A stretch of 64,000 bases of DNA, taken from the NCBI RefSeq assembly GCF_000620785.1, contig NZ_JIAI01000019.1, positions 1-64,000 on the forward strand, given 5' to 3'. The position numbers were made by a program, and so were the translations under genes. The first letter of the stretch is position 1. Every line of letters begins with the position of its first letter. Below are positions 41,992 to 51,246 of this stretch, piece after piece. The notes under the pieces were generated by a model that was not told where the DNA came from, made no database searches, and saw nothing but the letters and a program-made list of their open reading frames with translations. Origin of the DNA: Actinospineispora acaciae DSM 45401. GTDB lineage: Bacteria > Actinomycetota > Actinomycetes > Mycobacteriales > Pseudonocardiaceae.

Positions 41992-42228
41992 GTGGACTTC
42001 CAGTCCCTGGTGAGCAAGGCGAAAGACCTGCTCGGCAAGCACGACGACAAGGTCGACAAGGCGATCGACAAGGCCGGCGACGCGGCCAAGAAGAAGTTCC
42101 AGGGTCACGACGAGCAGATCGACAAGGTGACCCAGGCGGGCAAGGACTACGACTTCAGCGGCGGGCAGCAACAACAGCAGCAACAGCCGCCCCCGCCCCA
42201 GCAGCCGCCCCCGCCGGAGTCGCGCTGA
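41992..42228 (+). CDS. MT0933-type antitoxin family small protein
   Basis: A 78-residue helical protein: VDFQSLVSKAKDLLGKHDDK, then AIDKAGDAAKKKFQGHDEQI and a Gln- and Pro-rich tail (QQQQQQQPPPPQQPPPP). The helical part matches the Rv0909/MT0933 antitoxin family. The usual toxin gene (Rv0910-like) does not follow, so it may be an orphan or have another role. GTG 41992 has GGGAGGG 4-5 nt upstream. Confidence 0.75.
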   Translation: MDFQSLVSKAKDLLGKHDDKVDKAIDKAGDAAKKKFQGHDEQIDKVTQAGKDYDFSGGQQQQQQQPPPPQQPPPPESR

Positions 42229-42275
42229 GTCGCCCTAACGGACCTGCCGAGTAGGTCGGGCGCGCTCCGGCTACC

Positions 42276-42860
42276 GTGACGCGGGTGACCGCGATGTTGA
42301 GCTGGCAGGGCGACGGCGGCAGAGCCCTGGAGAGCGCCCGGGTGCTGCTCGGTGGTGGTGGGATCCGTGCCCTGGGCCGGATGGTCAGGGCGCCGCTGGA
42401 CGCCCCGGCGTTCACCGCCTCCTACCGGTTGTTCGTGGACGAGGACGGCGTGCTCGCCCGGCTGTCGGTGACCAGCGCGACGGCCGAGCGGGAGCGCAAC
42501 CTGACGCTGAACCACACCGAGGACGGCTACTGGCTGCTGGACACCGGCTCCGGCGGCTCGCGGGCGGAGTTCGACGGCGCCCTGGACGTGGACCTGCAGT
42601 ACAGCCCGCTCTACAACACGCTGCCGATCCGCCGCCTCGGCCTGCACCGGGAGAGCCTCGACCACGAGCTGCCGATGGTGTTCGTGTCGCTGCCCACCCT
42701 GGAGGTGGAGGTGACCGAGCAGCGCTACCGCACGGTCTCCACCCTGGACGCCGACGGCCGCTCGGTAGTCAACTTCAGCGCCGGCACGTTCGTAGCCGAC
42801 ATCACCGTCGACTCCGACGCCCTAGTCCTCGACTACCCCGGCATCGCCACCCGCATCTAG
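42276..42860 (+). CDS. Putative glycolipid-binding domain protein
   Basis: A 194-residue single-domain beta-barrel protein. The ordered segments FTASYRLFVDEDGVLARLSV, LNHTEDGYWLLD, DLQYSPLYNTLPIRRLGL and the closing VNFSAGTFVADITVDSDALVLDYPG match the Glycolipid_bind family (PF06475). Ligand and role are unknown. GTG 42276; the gene is followed by a long repeat hairpin. Confidence 0.8.
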   Translation: MTRVTAMLSWQGDGGRALESARVLLGGGGIRALGRMVRAPLDAPAFTASYRLFVDEDGVLARLSVTSATAERERNLTLNHTEDGYWLLDTGSGGSRAEFDGALDVDLQYSPLYNTLPIRRLGLHRESLDHELPMVFVSLPTLEVEVTEQRYRTVSTLDADGRSVVNFSAGTFVADITVDSDALVLDYPGIATRI

Positions 42861-42897
42861 CCCACCGCCCGTACCCCCGTCCGCCCGTACCCCCCGT

Positions 42898-42998
42898 CCG
42901 CGAGTCGGGCGTCTCAGCACAGTGAGTCGCGTGTTTCGGCACATTCTCGGGTGTGCTGAGACGCCCGACTCGGTGTGCTCAGGCGCCCGACTCGCGGG
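42898..42998. repeat. Dispersed element, copies 2 and 3, head to head (terminator-like hairpin)
   Basis: A minus-strand dimer (42898-42943) faces a plus-strand dimer (42952-42998). A perfect 21-bp inverted repeat (42901-42921 with 42952-42972) includes CGAGTCGGGCGTCTCAGCAC and its complement. It lies between the convergent glycolipid-binding and tyrA genes and ends 2 bp before the tyrA stop, so it probably ends both transcripts. Confidence 0.88.
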
Positions 42999-43000
42999 GG

Positions 43001-43945
43001 TTAGGACGGGGTCCAGCCGGTGAGGACGTGGCCGGTGTGGGCTAGGGCGCGGAGGTCGGCGAGGGGGGTGTGGCGGGGGACGGTGGTTTCGGGCGCGGAC
43101 TTTGCCTGGTGCCAGAGTTCGCGGGCTCGGTGGCCGGCGTTGATGGTGGCGGCCAGGCCGCCGGTGGAGGCCAGCGAGCCACGGGCCGCGCCGAGGCGGC
43201 CTAGCGCGTCGTCCACCGCCGGCAACAACCCAGAACGGTTGCCTTCGCACATGGCCAGGACCAGCTCGGGGCGGGTGTCCATCACCCGGGTGGCGTCCGC
43301 GAACGAGCCGGCGGCCAGGGTCAGTGCGAGCTCCCCGCCGTCCTCCGCCGCGACGGTGGCGAGCACGGCGGCCAGCAGGTGCGGCAGGTGGGAGATGCGG
43401 GCCACGGCGGCGTCGTGGTCCTCCGCGCCGGCCGGCACAACCCGCCCGCCGCAGTCCCAGGCCAGCTCGGCCACGTCCGCCCACACCTCGGGGTCCAGCC
43501 CGTCGTCGGCGGCCACCACCCAGTTCGCGCCCTGGAACAGCCCGGCGGAGCCGGCCGCCCAGCCGGACTCCTCGGTGCCGGCCATCGGGTGCCCGCCCAC
43601 GTACCGGGCCTCCGGGGCGTGTGCGCGCACCGCGTCGCGCATCGCGGCCTGCACGCTGACCACGTCGGTCAGCCGGCACTCCGGGGCCACCGCGCGGACC
43701 TGGCGCAGCACGTCCGGCACCGCGGTCAGCGGCACCGCGAGCACCACCAGCGCGTCCTCGGCCTTGGCCCGCTCCAGCGCCTGCTCGGTGCTCGCCGCGA
43801 CGTCGTAGCCGTCCGCGCGCGCCGCCGCCGCGGTGGTCTCAGAAGCTGTGGATGCCCACACCGTGCGCCCGGCCGTCACGGCGGCCCGCGCCAGCGAGCC
43901 GCCGATGAGTCCGAGCCCGATGACGCAGATCGGCCGAGTCGTCAC
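43001..43945 (-). CDS. tyrA: Prephenate dehydrogenase
   Basis: A 314-residue enzyme that converts prephenate to 4-hydroxyphenylpyruvate in tyrosine synthesis. It has the NAD-binding VIGLGLIGGSLARA at the N-terminus, the active-site VGGHPMAGTEESGWAAG (His), and the helical dimerisation domain with HDAAVARISHLPHLLAAVL. GTG 43945 is the start. The 267 bp upstream to the next gene hold no other gene that I can see. Confidence 0.93.
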   Translation of the reverse strand: MTTRPICVIGLGLIGGSLARAAVTAGRTVWASTASETTAAAARADGYDVAASTEQALERAKAEDALVVLAVPLTAVPDVLRQVRAVAPECRLTDVVSVQAAMRDAVRAHAPEARYVGGHPMAGTEESGWAAGSAGLFQGANWVVAADDGLDPEVWADVAELAWDCGGRVVPAGAEDHDAAVARISHLPHLLAAVLATVAAEDGGELALTLAAGSFADATRVMDTRPELVLAMCEGNRSGLLPAVDDALGRLGAARGSLASTGGLAATINAGHRARELWHQAKSAPETTVPRHTPLADLRALAHTGHVLTGWTPS

Positions 43946-44211
43946 GGCCGGGCAGCCTAACCCCACCGGCAGGGCCTCCCGCGCACCGCCTCGGATGTCA
44001 CGGGGAGGTCTCAGTGCAATAACAGACACGTTCGGGATACCGCTACTCGTGCGTAATCGACCATTCGGCGCACCTGGACGCACGGTAATCGGCGAGCTAC
44101 TAACGCGCGAGGTTCTCGCGATCGCGCCTAGGTAGCTTGAGTCAGCGAGTTGTACCGACCGGCCGGGCGCCGGCGGTGACAGGTGACTTGCCAAGATCCG
44201 AGAGGGCGAAG

Positions 44212-44487
44212 ATGAGTGCTACCGCGGCGCTCCGCTCAGCCGCGCCGTCGATGCCGGTACACGGGCGATGCCACCGATGTGGCGAGCAGGTGATCGGATG
44301 TCGGGACGCAGAGGGACGGCTGGTGCCGGTTCATCCGGTCGCCGTGCCCGGCGGTGAGCTGATCATCAACGGTGACCAGTGCAAGATCGTCCAGGTGCTC
44401 TCGCCGCGCGAGGCATCGGCCGCCCAGCGGCGGGGCGACCTGGGCTTCATGCCGCACGGCAGGGTCTGTCGCCGGCTCGGGAACTAG
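44212..44487 (+). CDS. Small zinc-ribbon-like protein
   Basis: A 91-residue protein. GRCHRCGEQVIGC and later HPV and GRVCRRLG provide Cys/His residues that could bind zinc. I do not recognise a named family. ATG 44212 has AGAGGG 6-8 nt upstream. Its stop abuts that of the convergent amidohydrolase gene with no gap. Confidence 0.65.
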   Translation: MSATAALRSAAPSMPVHGRCHRCGEQVIGCRDAEGRLVPVHPVAVPGGELIINGDQCKIVQVLSPREASAAQRRGDLGFMPHGRVCRRLGN

Positions 44488-45705
44488 TCAGCGCAGCGCA
44501 TCCAGCGCGAGCGCCGCGTACATCGCCACCCCGTCGACCATCGCGGCCTCGTCGAACTGCACCCGGTTGGAGTGGTTGGGCGCGGCGTGGTCGGGGTCCA
44601 GGTGCGGCGGGCAGCCGCCCAGGAACGCCAGCGCTCCCGGCACCCGGTTGAGCACGTAGGAGAAGTCCTCCGAACCCAGGATCGGGCTGGTCATCGGGCT
44701 CACCCGGTTCGGCCCGAGCACGGTGGCGGCCAGCTCGTCCACCCGCGCCGAGGCGGCGGCGTCGTTGACGGTGATCGGGTACCCGGGTTCGAGGAACACG
44801 CTGGCCGTGCAGCCGTAGGCGGCCGCCGTGTGCTGGCAGACCTGCCGCACCTGCTCGTGCAGGAAGGTCCGGGTGGGCTCGGTCAGGGTCCGCAGGGTGG
44901 CCTCCAGGTAGGCCGTGTCCGGGATCACGTTCGACGTGGTGCCGGCCCGGATCTGGGCCACCGTGAGCACCGCCGGCTCCAGCGCCGTCACCCGCCGGGT
45001 GAGCATGGTCTGCAGGGCGCCGACCATCGCCGCCGCCGAGGGCACCGGGTCCAGCGCGTCGTGCGGCGCCGAGGCGTGCCCGCCGCGCCCGCGCACCGTC
45101 ACCCGCAGCACGTCCGCCGAGGCCATGATCGGGCCCGGCCGGGTCTGGACGGTCCCGGTCGGCATGGTGGCGCTGATGTGCAGCGCGTACGCGGAGTCCG
45201 GGGTGCCGGCCGGCCCGGACGGCTCCAGCAGGCCCTCCTCGATCATGTGGCGGGCGCCGTGGTCGCCTTCCTCGCCGGGCTGGAACATCAGCAGCACCCG
45301 CCCGGCCAGCAGCTCGCGGCGGTCCGCCAGCAGCCGGGCCGCCGAGGCGAGCATCGCGACGTGCGTGTCGTGCCCGCACGCGTGCATCACGCCGTCGATC
45401 TCCGAGGTGAACGCCAGCCCGGTGCGCTCGGTCAGCGGCAGCGCGTCCATGTCCGCGCGCAGCAGCACCGTCGGCCCCGGCTTGTCGCCCTCCAGGACGG
45501 CGGTCACCGAGCTGCAGCTGCGCCCGGTGTGCACCTTCAGCGGCAGGTCGGCCAGCTCGTCGAGCACGGCCGTCCGGGTCATCGGCAACTCCAGGCCCAG
45601 CTCGGGGTTGCGGTGCAGCCGCCTGCGCAGCGCGACCGTGCGCGGCTGCACCGCGTGGGCGGCCGCGGTGAGCCCGGCGAGCCTGGGGTCGGAGTGATCC
45701 GGCAT
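44488..45705 (-). CDS. M20-family amidohydrolase (IAA-amino acid hydrolase/hippurate hydrolase type)
   Basis: A 405-residue metal-dependent amidase. Metal-site motifs: ADMDALPLTE, MHACGHDTHVAMLA (Cys and His), FQPGEEGDHGARHMIEEG (Glu pair) and a C-terminal GSEDFSYVL. The lid domain starts near RVTVRGRGGHASAPHDALDP. It removes N-acyl or aminoacyl groups from amino-acid conjugates; substrate unknown. ATG 45705 is used; ATG 45723 would add six residues. Confidence 0.9.
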   Translation of the reverse strand: MPDHSDPRLAGLTAAAHAVQPRTVALRRRLHRNPELGLELPMTRTAVLDELADLPLKVHTGRSCSSVTAVLEGDKPGPTVLLRADMDALPLTERTGLAFTSEIDGVMHACGHDTHVAMLASAARLLADRRELLAGRVLLMFQPGEEGDHGARHMIEEGLLEPSGPAGTPDSAYALHISATMPTGTVQTRPGPIMASADVLRVTVRGRGGHASAPHDALDPVPSAAAMVGALQTMLTRRVTALEPAVLTVAQIRAGTTSNVIPDTAYLEATLRTLTEPTRTFLHEQVRQVCQHTAAAYGCTASVFLEPGYPITVNDAAASARVDELAATVLGPNRVSPMTSPILGSEDFSYVLNRVPGALAFLGGCPPHLDPDHAAPNHSNRVQFDEAAMVDGVAMYAALALDALR

Positions 45706-45906
45706 AGCCGTAAATCTTGGCATCCGCGCCGCCCGGACGCGGCCAGGCAGGACCGGTTTCCGAGGGTGCAGCCGAACGGGCGAACCCGCCGCTCGGCCGA
45801 TGGGACAGACCGTTCGGCTGTTCGGTCGAATTAACGGCATCGGACCAACGGGTCAAGTTCTCGTTGTGGTTTGGAGCACATGCCGAAATGGGCTTACCGT
45901 GGAGAC

Positions 45907-46449
45907 ATGGCCGTCCAGTCTGTCCGTGACTCAGCCGGCGCCAAGGCCGAGGCGAAGGACCAGGCGCTGCCCGGGTTCGCCGTAGCGGTGATCCGGGAAG
46001 AGGGGCGTTGGCGCTGCGTCCGGTTGGAGCCCGACGCGTTGGTCGACCTGGATGCCGCGATCACCGGGTTGCGCTCGCTGCGCTCCACCGGCGCCGTGCT
46101 CGGGTTGCTCGCGGTGGACGACTGCTTCTTCGTGCTGCTGCGACCCATACCGGGCGGGGTCAACCTGATGCTGTCCGATGCGGTCGCGGCCCTGGACTAC
46201 GACGTGGCCGCCGACGTGCTCGACCTGCTGCGCGTCGACCTGCCGTTGGAGGACGCCGCCGACGACGAGCCGTGGCCGGAGGGCGACATGTCCATCGTCG
46301 CCGACCTCGGGCTGCCGGCCGACGAGCTGGAGGTGCTGGCCGGCGAGTGGGAGCTCTACCCGGACGAGCAGCTGGCCGCGATCGGGCGGCGCTGCGGGTT
46401 CGCCGACGCGTTGGCCCAGGTCGTGGGAGGGCGCCCGGCCAGCCCTTGA
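45907..46449 (+). CDS. tRNA adenosine deaminase-associated protein
   Basis: A 180-residue acidic protein: PGFAVAVIREEGRWRCVRL, GLLAVDDCFFVLLRPIPGG, and the C-terminal GLPADELEVLAGEWELYPDEQ match the actinobacterial family that precedes tadA. Its role with TadA is not established. ATG 45907 has GGAG just upstream. It overlaps tadA by 4 bp, so the two are coupled. Confidence 0.88.
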   Translation: MAVQSVRDSAGAKAEAKDQALPGFAVAVIREEGRWRCVRLEPDALVDLDAAITGLRSLRSTGAVLGLLAVDDCFFVLLRPIPGGVNLMLSDAVAALDYDVAADVLDLLRVDLPLEDAADDEPWPEGDMSIVADLGLPADELEVLAGEWELYPDEQLAAIGRRCGFADALAQVVGGRPASP

Positions 46450-46916
46450 GTGCGTTCAGCGAAGCCGACGAGGCGCTGGTACGGCGCGCGCTGACGGTCG
46501 CGCGCGGGGCGCTGGACAGCGGTGACGTGCCGGTGGGCGCCTGCGTGGTCGACGAGGGCGGCGTCGAGCTGGCCGCCGCGTGCAACGCCAGGGAGGCGAC
46601 GGGCGACCCGACAGCGCACGCCGAGCTGCTCGCGCTGCGGGCGGCCGCCGCCAAGGCCGGGCACTGGCGGCTGGACGGCGCCACCCTGGTGGTGACCGTG
46701 GAGCCCTGCACCATGTGCGCCGGCGCGATCGGGCTGGCCAGGGTGTCGCGGGTGGTGTTCGGCGCCTGGGAGCCGAGGACCGGGGCCGTCGGCTCGCTGT
46801 GGGACGTGCTGCGCGACCGGCGGGTGCTGCACCGGCCGGAGGTGGTCGGCGGGGTGCTCGCCGACGAGTGCGCCGCGCTGCTCGGCTCGTTCTTCGCCGA
46901 GCGCCGGCTGGACTGA
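46446..46916 (+). CDS. tadA: tRNA-specific adenosine deaminase TadA
   Basis: A 156-residue zinc enzyme that changes A34 to inosine in tRNA-Arg(ACG). Zinc ligands and the catalytic Glu are in DPTAHAELLAL and VTVEPCTMCAGAI. TTG 46446 is the only start that keeps the first helix; it overlaps the previous stop as TTGA. GGGAGGG lies 14 nt upstream, so translation is probably by coupling rather than by that site. Confidence 0.93.
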   Translation: MSAFSEADEALVRRALTVARGALDSGDVPVGACVVDEGGVELAAACNAREATGDPTAHAELLALRAAAAKAGHWRLDGATLVVTVEPCTMCAGAIGLARVSRVVFGAWEPRTGAVGSLWDVLRDRRVLHRPEVVGGVLADECAALLGSFFAERRLD

Positions 46917-46949
46917 GAGTTGTCGGGCGGGTCCGTCACACTCGGCCCC

Positions 46950-48224
46950 ATGAGCAAGCGCGACAAGCACCGTCGGCAGCGCCGGGCGGCTCGGTTCGAC
47001 CTGGCGGCACTGGTCGACCAGGTGCTTCACGCCGCGACGGCGTTCCCCGGGTGGAGCGGCCAGGGACGCCGAGCCGCCGGCCGGCTGGTGGCCTCGGCGC
47101 CCGGGGCACCGTTCGAGCTGGCGGCCAACGCCGCGCTCATGGTCGGCCTGGAGATCACCTGGCGCAACGGCTGGCAGCCGGTGGACGTCTGGCAGGTGGT
47201 GCGCCGCCGGATGGACGACGGCGCCGCCGACTTCGTCATCGGCGCGATCACCGAGGAGTCCGCGCGCCACGCCCAGGCGGCGTCCGATCCGAGGTGGCGG
47301 GCGCAGCTGGCCGAGCTCGGTGCCACGCCCTGGTGGGGGTCGGAGGAGTGCTTCGTCGAGGCGTACGCCGCCCGCGAGCGGCTCGACCAGGTGGCCACCC
47401 TGGCGATCGTGATCGAGCTGCTGACCCTGCTGAACGCGTTGCCGTCCCAGGCGGAGCTGGTCCCGCCGCCCGGGAGCAACGGGTCCGCCCCGCCGGCGAG
47501 TGATGCGGAGGAGGTGGACCCGAAGGTGCTGGCCAAGGTCCGCGCCCTGCTGGCCAAGGCGGAGTCCACCGACTTCCCGGACGAGGCCGATGCGTTCTTC
47601 GCCAAGGCCCAGGAGCTGATGAGCCGCTACTCCCTGGAGCGGGCCGTGCTGTACGCGCGCGACGACGGCGCCGGCGGCGGGTCGCGGGTGCGGACCGGCG
47701 GGCGGCGGATCTGGCTGGACAACCCGTACCTGAGCGCGAAGTCGATGCTGGTCGGCACGGTGGCCTCGGCGAACCACTGCCGGGCGGTGTTCGACTCCGC
47801 GCTCGGCTTCGTCACCGTGCTCGGCGAGCGGACCGACGTGGAGATCGTCGAGGTGCTGACCACGTCGCTGCTGGTGCAGGCCGGCCGGGCGATGCTGGCC
47901 GCCGGGCGGCAGGTCGACCGCCGAGGCCAGTCCCGCACCAAGTCGTTCCGGCAGTCGTTCCTGGTCTCGTTCGCGCAGCGGATCGGCGAGCGGCTGGCAT
48001 CGGCGGCGGAGCAGGCCGAGGCCGAGGTCACCGAGTCGATCGGGGACGGCCGCCTGCTGCCCGTGCTGGCCGCGAAGGAGGAGGCCGTCCAGGAGCTGGT
48101 GGACGAGCTGTTCCCGCGCCTGACCACCAGGCGGGTGACCGTGTCGAACTCCGCGGGCTGGACGGCGGGGCGCGCGGCCGCCGACCTCGCCGTCCTGGAC
48201 GCCCACCGCGCCGTCCGAGCCTGA
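46950..48224 (+). CDS. DUF2786-domain protein
   Basis: A 424-residue cytoplasmic protein. The DUF2786 motif is at about 195-235 (VLAKVRALLAKAESTDFPDEADAFFAKAQELMSRYSLE in order), a short helical hairpin. The sequence before it is helical with WRNGWQPVDVWQVVRRR, and the part after contains SVGTVASANHC-like segments (LVGTVASANHCRAVFD). Function unknown; some family members occur in phages. ATG 46950. Confidence 0.8.
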   Translation: MSKRDKHRRQRRAARFDLAALVDQVLHAATAFPGWSGQGRRAAGRLVASAPGAPFELAANAALMVGLEITWRNGWQPVDVWQVVRRRMDDGAADFVIGAITEESARHAQAASDPRWRAQLAELGATPWWGSEECFVEAYAARERLDQVATLAIVIELLTLLNALPSQAELVPPPGSNGSAPPASDAEEVDPKVLAKVRALLAKAESTDFPDEADAFFAKAQELMSRYSLERAVLYARDDGAGGGSRVRTGGRRIWLDNPYLSAKSMLVGTVASANHCRAVFDSALGFVTVLGERTDVEIVEVLTTSLLVQAGRAMLAAGRQVDRRGQSRTKSFRQSFLVSFAQRIGERLASAAEQAEAEVTESIGDGRLLPVLAAKEEAVQELVDELFPRLTTRRVTVSNSAGWTAGRAAADLAVLDAHRAVRA

Positions 48225-48286
48225 CCACGGGCGGCCTCGCCGCGTTAGGGTGCTGCGCAGCCGGTGTGCGCACGGGAGGAGCAACA

Positions 48287-49987
48287 GTGTCGACAACGGG
48301 GTTGGCCCGGTTCACGGCCGCGCGGGAGTTCCTGCTGGAGCACCGGGAGGACTACGACGGCGCGTACGCGGGCTTCCGCTGGCCCGAGCTGGAGGAGTTC
48401 AACTGGGCGCTGGAGTGGTTCGACCGCCTCGGCGCCGACGCTGAGAGCGCCGACCGGCCCGCCCTGTGGATCGTCGAACAGGACGGCTCGGAACGGAAGT
48501 GGACCTTCGCCGAGATGTCTGCCCGGTCCAACCGGGTGGCCAACTGGCTACGCTCGCTCGGCGTCGCGCGCGGCGACCGGATGGTGCTCATGCTCGGCAA
48601 CCAGGTCGAGCTGTGGGAGGTCATCCTGGCCGCGATGAAGCTGGGGGCCGTGGTCATCCCGGCCACCACGCTGCTGGCCGAGGCCGACCTGCGGGACCGG
48701 ATCGAGCGCGGCCAGGCCAAGCACGTCGTGGTGGCCGCCGCCGAGACCGGCAAGTGGGACGCCGTGCCCGGCTCGTACACCCGGATCGCGGTCGGCGACG
48801 AGGTCGAGGGCTGGGAGCCGTACGCCCGGTCGGAGGACGAGTCCCCGGAGTTCACCCCGGACGGCGTAACCCGCGCGTCCGACACCCTGCTGCTCTACTT
48901 CACCTCGGGAACGACCGCCCAGCCCAAGCTGGTCGAGCACACCCAGGCGTCCTACCCGGTCGGGCACCTGTCCACCATGTACTGGATCGGCCTGGAGCCC
49001 GGCGACATCCACCTGAACATCTCCTCCCCGGGCTGGGCCAAGCACGCCTGGTCGAACGTCTACGCGCCGTGGAACGCCGGCGCCACCGTGCTGATCTACA
49101 ACTACGCCCGGTTCGACGCCGCCGCGCTGCTCGACGTCATGGGCCGCACCGGCGTCACCTCGTTCTGCGCCCCGCCGACCGTGTGGCGGATGCTCATCCA
49201 GGCCGACCTGGCCGCCCTGCGCACGCCGCCGGCCAAGGTGGTCGGCGCGGGCGAGCCGCTCAACCCCGAGGTCATCGAGCAGGTCGAGAAGGCCTGGGGG
49301 GTGCGCATCCGGGACGGCTTCGGCCAGACCGAGACCACCGTGCAGATCGGCAACCCGCCCGGCCAACCGGTCAAGCCCGGCTCCATGGGCCGCCCGATCC
49401 CGGGCTACAAGGTGGCGCTGATCGACGTGGCCTCCGGCCGGCCCGCCGAGGAGGGCGAGATCTGCCTAGACCTGGCCGCCCGCCCGCTCGGGCTGATGGT
49501 CGGCTACCGCGACGATGCCGACCGCAACTCCGAGGCCATGGCCGGCGGCTACTACCACACCGGGGACGTGGCCAGCCGCGACGCCGACGGCTACGTCACC
49601 TACGTGGGCCGCGCGGACGACGTGTTCAAGGCCTCGGACTACCGGATCAGCCCGTTCGAGCTGGAGAGCGTGCTGATCGAGCACCCGGCGGTGGCCGAGG
49701 CGGCCGTGGTGCCCTCGCCCGACCCGATCCGCCTGGCCGTCCCCAAGGCCTACGTCGTGCTCACCGCCGGCCACGCCGCCGACCGCGACACCGCGCTGTC
49801 CATCCTGCGCTACGCCCGCGAGCAGCTCGCGCCGTACAAAAGGATCCGCCGCCTGGAGTTCGCCGACCTGCCCAAGACGATCTCCGGCAAGATCCGCCGG
49901 GTGGAGCTGCGGGGCCGGGAGCACGAGCCGCGCCCGGCCGGCGCCGAGGGGGAGTACCGGGAGGAGGACTTCCCGGAGCTGAGGTAA
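48287..49987 (+). CDS. AMP-forming acyl-CoA synthetase (medium-chain/acetyl-CoA synthetase-like)
   Basis: A 566-residue adenylating enzyme. Core motifs are LLYFTSGTTAQPKLVEH (P-loop), DGFGQTETTVQIGN (A5), GYYHTGDVASRDADGYVTYVGR (A7/A8 hinge) and PKTISGKIRRVELR with the catalytic Lys. The N-terminal EHREDYDGAYAGFRWPEL and overall length resemble AcsM-type medium-chain synthetases. GTG 48287 has GGAGGAG upstream. It ends 10 bp before tRNA-Ser. Confidence 0.92.
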   Translation: MSTTGLARFTAAREFLLEHREDYDGAYAGFRWPELEEFNWALEWFDRLGADAESADRPALWIVEQDGSERKWTFAEMSARSNRVANWLRSLGVARGDRMVLMLGNQVELWEVILAAMKLGAVVIPATTLLAEADLRDRIERGQAKHVVVAAAETGKWDAVPGSYTRIAVGDEVEGWEPYARSEDESPEFTPDGVTRASDTLLLYFTSGTTAQPKLVEHTQASYPVGHLSTMYWIGLEPGDIHLNISSPGWAKHAWSNVYAPWNAGATVLIYNYARFDAAALLDVMGRTGVTSFCAPPTVWRMLIQADLAALRTPPAKVVGAGEPLNPEVIEQVEKAWGVRIRDGFGQTETTVQIGNPPGQPVKPGSMGRPIPGYKVALIDVASGRPAEEGEICLDLAARPLGLMVGYRDDADRNSEAMAGGYYHTGDVASRDADGYVTYVGRADDVFKASDYRISPFELESVLIEHPAVAEAAVVPSPDPIRLAVPKAYVVLTAGHAADRDTALSILRYAREQLAPYKRIRRLEFADLPKTISGKIRRVELRGREHEPRPAGAEGEYREEDFPELR

Positions 49988-49997
49988 AGTTGCCGGC

Positions 49998-50085
49998 GGT
50001 AGCGTGTCCGAGCGGCCGAAGGAGCGCGCCTCGAAAGCGCGTGAGGTGCAAGCCTCCGTGGGTTCAAATCCCACCGCTACCGCCA
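49998..50085 (+). tRNA. tRNA-Ser (CGA)
   Basis: Acceptor GGTAGCG/CGCTACC, discriminator G and encoded CCA (50083-50085). The anticodon arm CGCGC-CTCGAAA-GCGCG gives CGA. A long variable arm (TGAGGTGCAAGCCTC) and the T-arm GTGGG-TTCAAAT-CCCAC are present. Confidence 0.96.
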
Positions 50086-50142
50086 CCGGAACGGCCAGAA
50101 CGCCGATCGCCACGTTCGTGGGGTCGGCGTTCGGCCTTCCTT

Positions 50143-51228
50143 TCAGCCCAGCCGGCTCCTCGCCTGGCCGGCGTCGACGGTGGCGGCGGGGCCTTCGACG
50201 TCCTCCACACACGCGGTCATGGGAACGGCGGTGCTCCGGCCGATACGGCAGGCCACGGCCACCGCCTTGATGCCGATGAAGTCGGCGATCTGGGCACCGA
50301 AATCGATGGGGTTGCCGTCGACCGTGACGTCGCCGACCACGAACCCGCGCCCCCGAGGGACCTCGTAGACGGCGCGTACGTAGTGACCGGCGATGCCGCG
50401 CACGTAGGTCCAGTACGACTTCGGATCCGAACCGTCGGGCGTCTCCCAGCCGGCCGTGGACAGGTCGTCGAAGTACAGGCCTACCGGGTCGCTCAACGCG
50501 ATGTCGGCCTTCAGCCGTGCGACGCCGTTGATGACACCGCCGATGTGCGGATCGCTGTTTCGCTGTGCGGCGCCGTACCGGCCGCAGTTGATCAGCTCTT
50601 GCTCACCGGTCAGCGGCCGACCGCCGATGATCCGAACGATGCTGGCGGCGGCCGCGAGCTCGATCTCGGCGCCGAGCGTGTTCGACGCCTGGATCAGGTG
50701 CATCGCACCGTTGGTGGTGCCGTTGTTCCACTTGTTCTTGAGGATGTACGAGCCGGAGGCGTCGAAAAGATCCCCGTGCTGGACGGCAGGGTCGACGTGC
50801 CGCCGGTAGAGCTCCAGCACCGTGTCGGGCCGGGTCTGGGCCAGCAGTTCCCAGTACTCGGGTCCCTCGCACGTGAAGGTGACACGAGTGATCTTGCCGT
50901 CGTCCCCTCGGGTGACGCTCCACTCGCAGTACTCGTCCTGGACGTCGCGGGTGGAGTCGGCCTTGGCCCAGCGTTGGCGGTCGGAGACCGAGTTGACCTT
51001 GGCCTGACGGGGGAAAGCTGTCCAGCTGACTTCCTGGGTGATGGCGTCCTCGGCCGTGTCGGTCTTGGTGAGGTTGTAGAACTGGGCGCGCGGAGCGTCA
51101 TTGGTGTGGTCCGTGCGTCCCTTGATGGCGGCGTCGACGGCGGTGGAGATGAATTCGCTCCACTGTCTTAGGCCCTTTTCGTCGAGGTCGGTCAGCCCGC
51201 CCGGTGGGCCAAAATTGGGAATGACCAT
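50143..51228 (-). CDS. Protein of unknown function (first unknown partner)
   Basis: A 361-residue soluble protein without signal peptide or membrane helix. Striking segments are DEYCEWSVTRGDDGKITRVTFTCEGPEYWELL in order (two Cys), INCGRYGAAQRNSDPHIGGVINGVARL and ALSDPVGLYFDDLSTAGWETPDG. They read like conserved active-site or binding blocks, but I cannot name the family. It follows its larger neighbour by 18 bp, with AAAGGTGATC, a near-perfect Shine-Dalgarno, before ATG 51228. Both genes lie between tRNA-Ser and a hypothetical gene. Confidence 0.7.
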   Translation of the reverse strand: MVIPNFGPPGGLTDLDEKGLRQWSEFISTAVDAAIKGRTDHTNDAPRAQFYNLTKTDTAEDAITQEVSWTAFPRQAKVNSVSDRQRWAKADSTRDVQDEYCEWSVTRGDDGKITRVTFTCEGPEYWELLAQTRPDTVLELYRRHVDPAVQHGDLFDASGSYILKNKWNNGTTNGAMHLIQASNTLGAEIELAAAASIVRIIGGRPLTGEQELINCGRYGAAQRNSDPHIGGVINGVARLKADIALSDPVGLYFDDLSTAGWETPDGSDPKSYWTYVRGIAGHYVRAVYEVPRGRGFVVGDVTVDGNPIDFGAQIADFIGIKAVAVACRIGRSTAVPMTACVEDVEGPAATVDAGQARSRLG

Positions 51229-51246
51229 GAGATCACCTTTCCGTGG

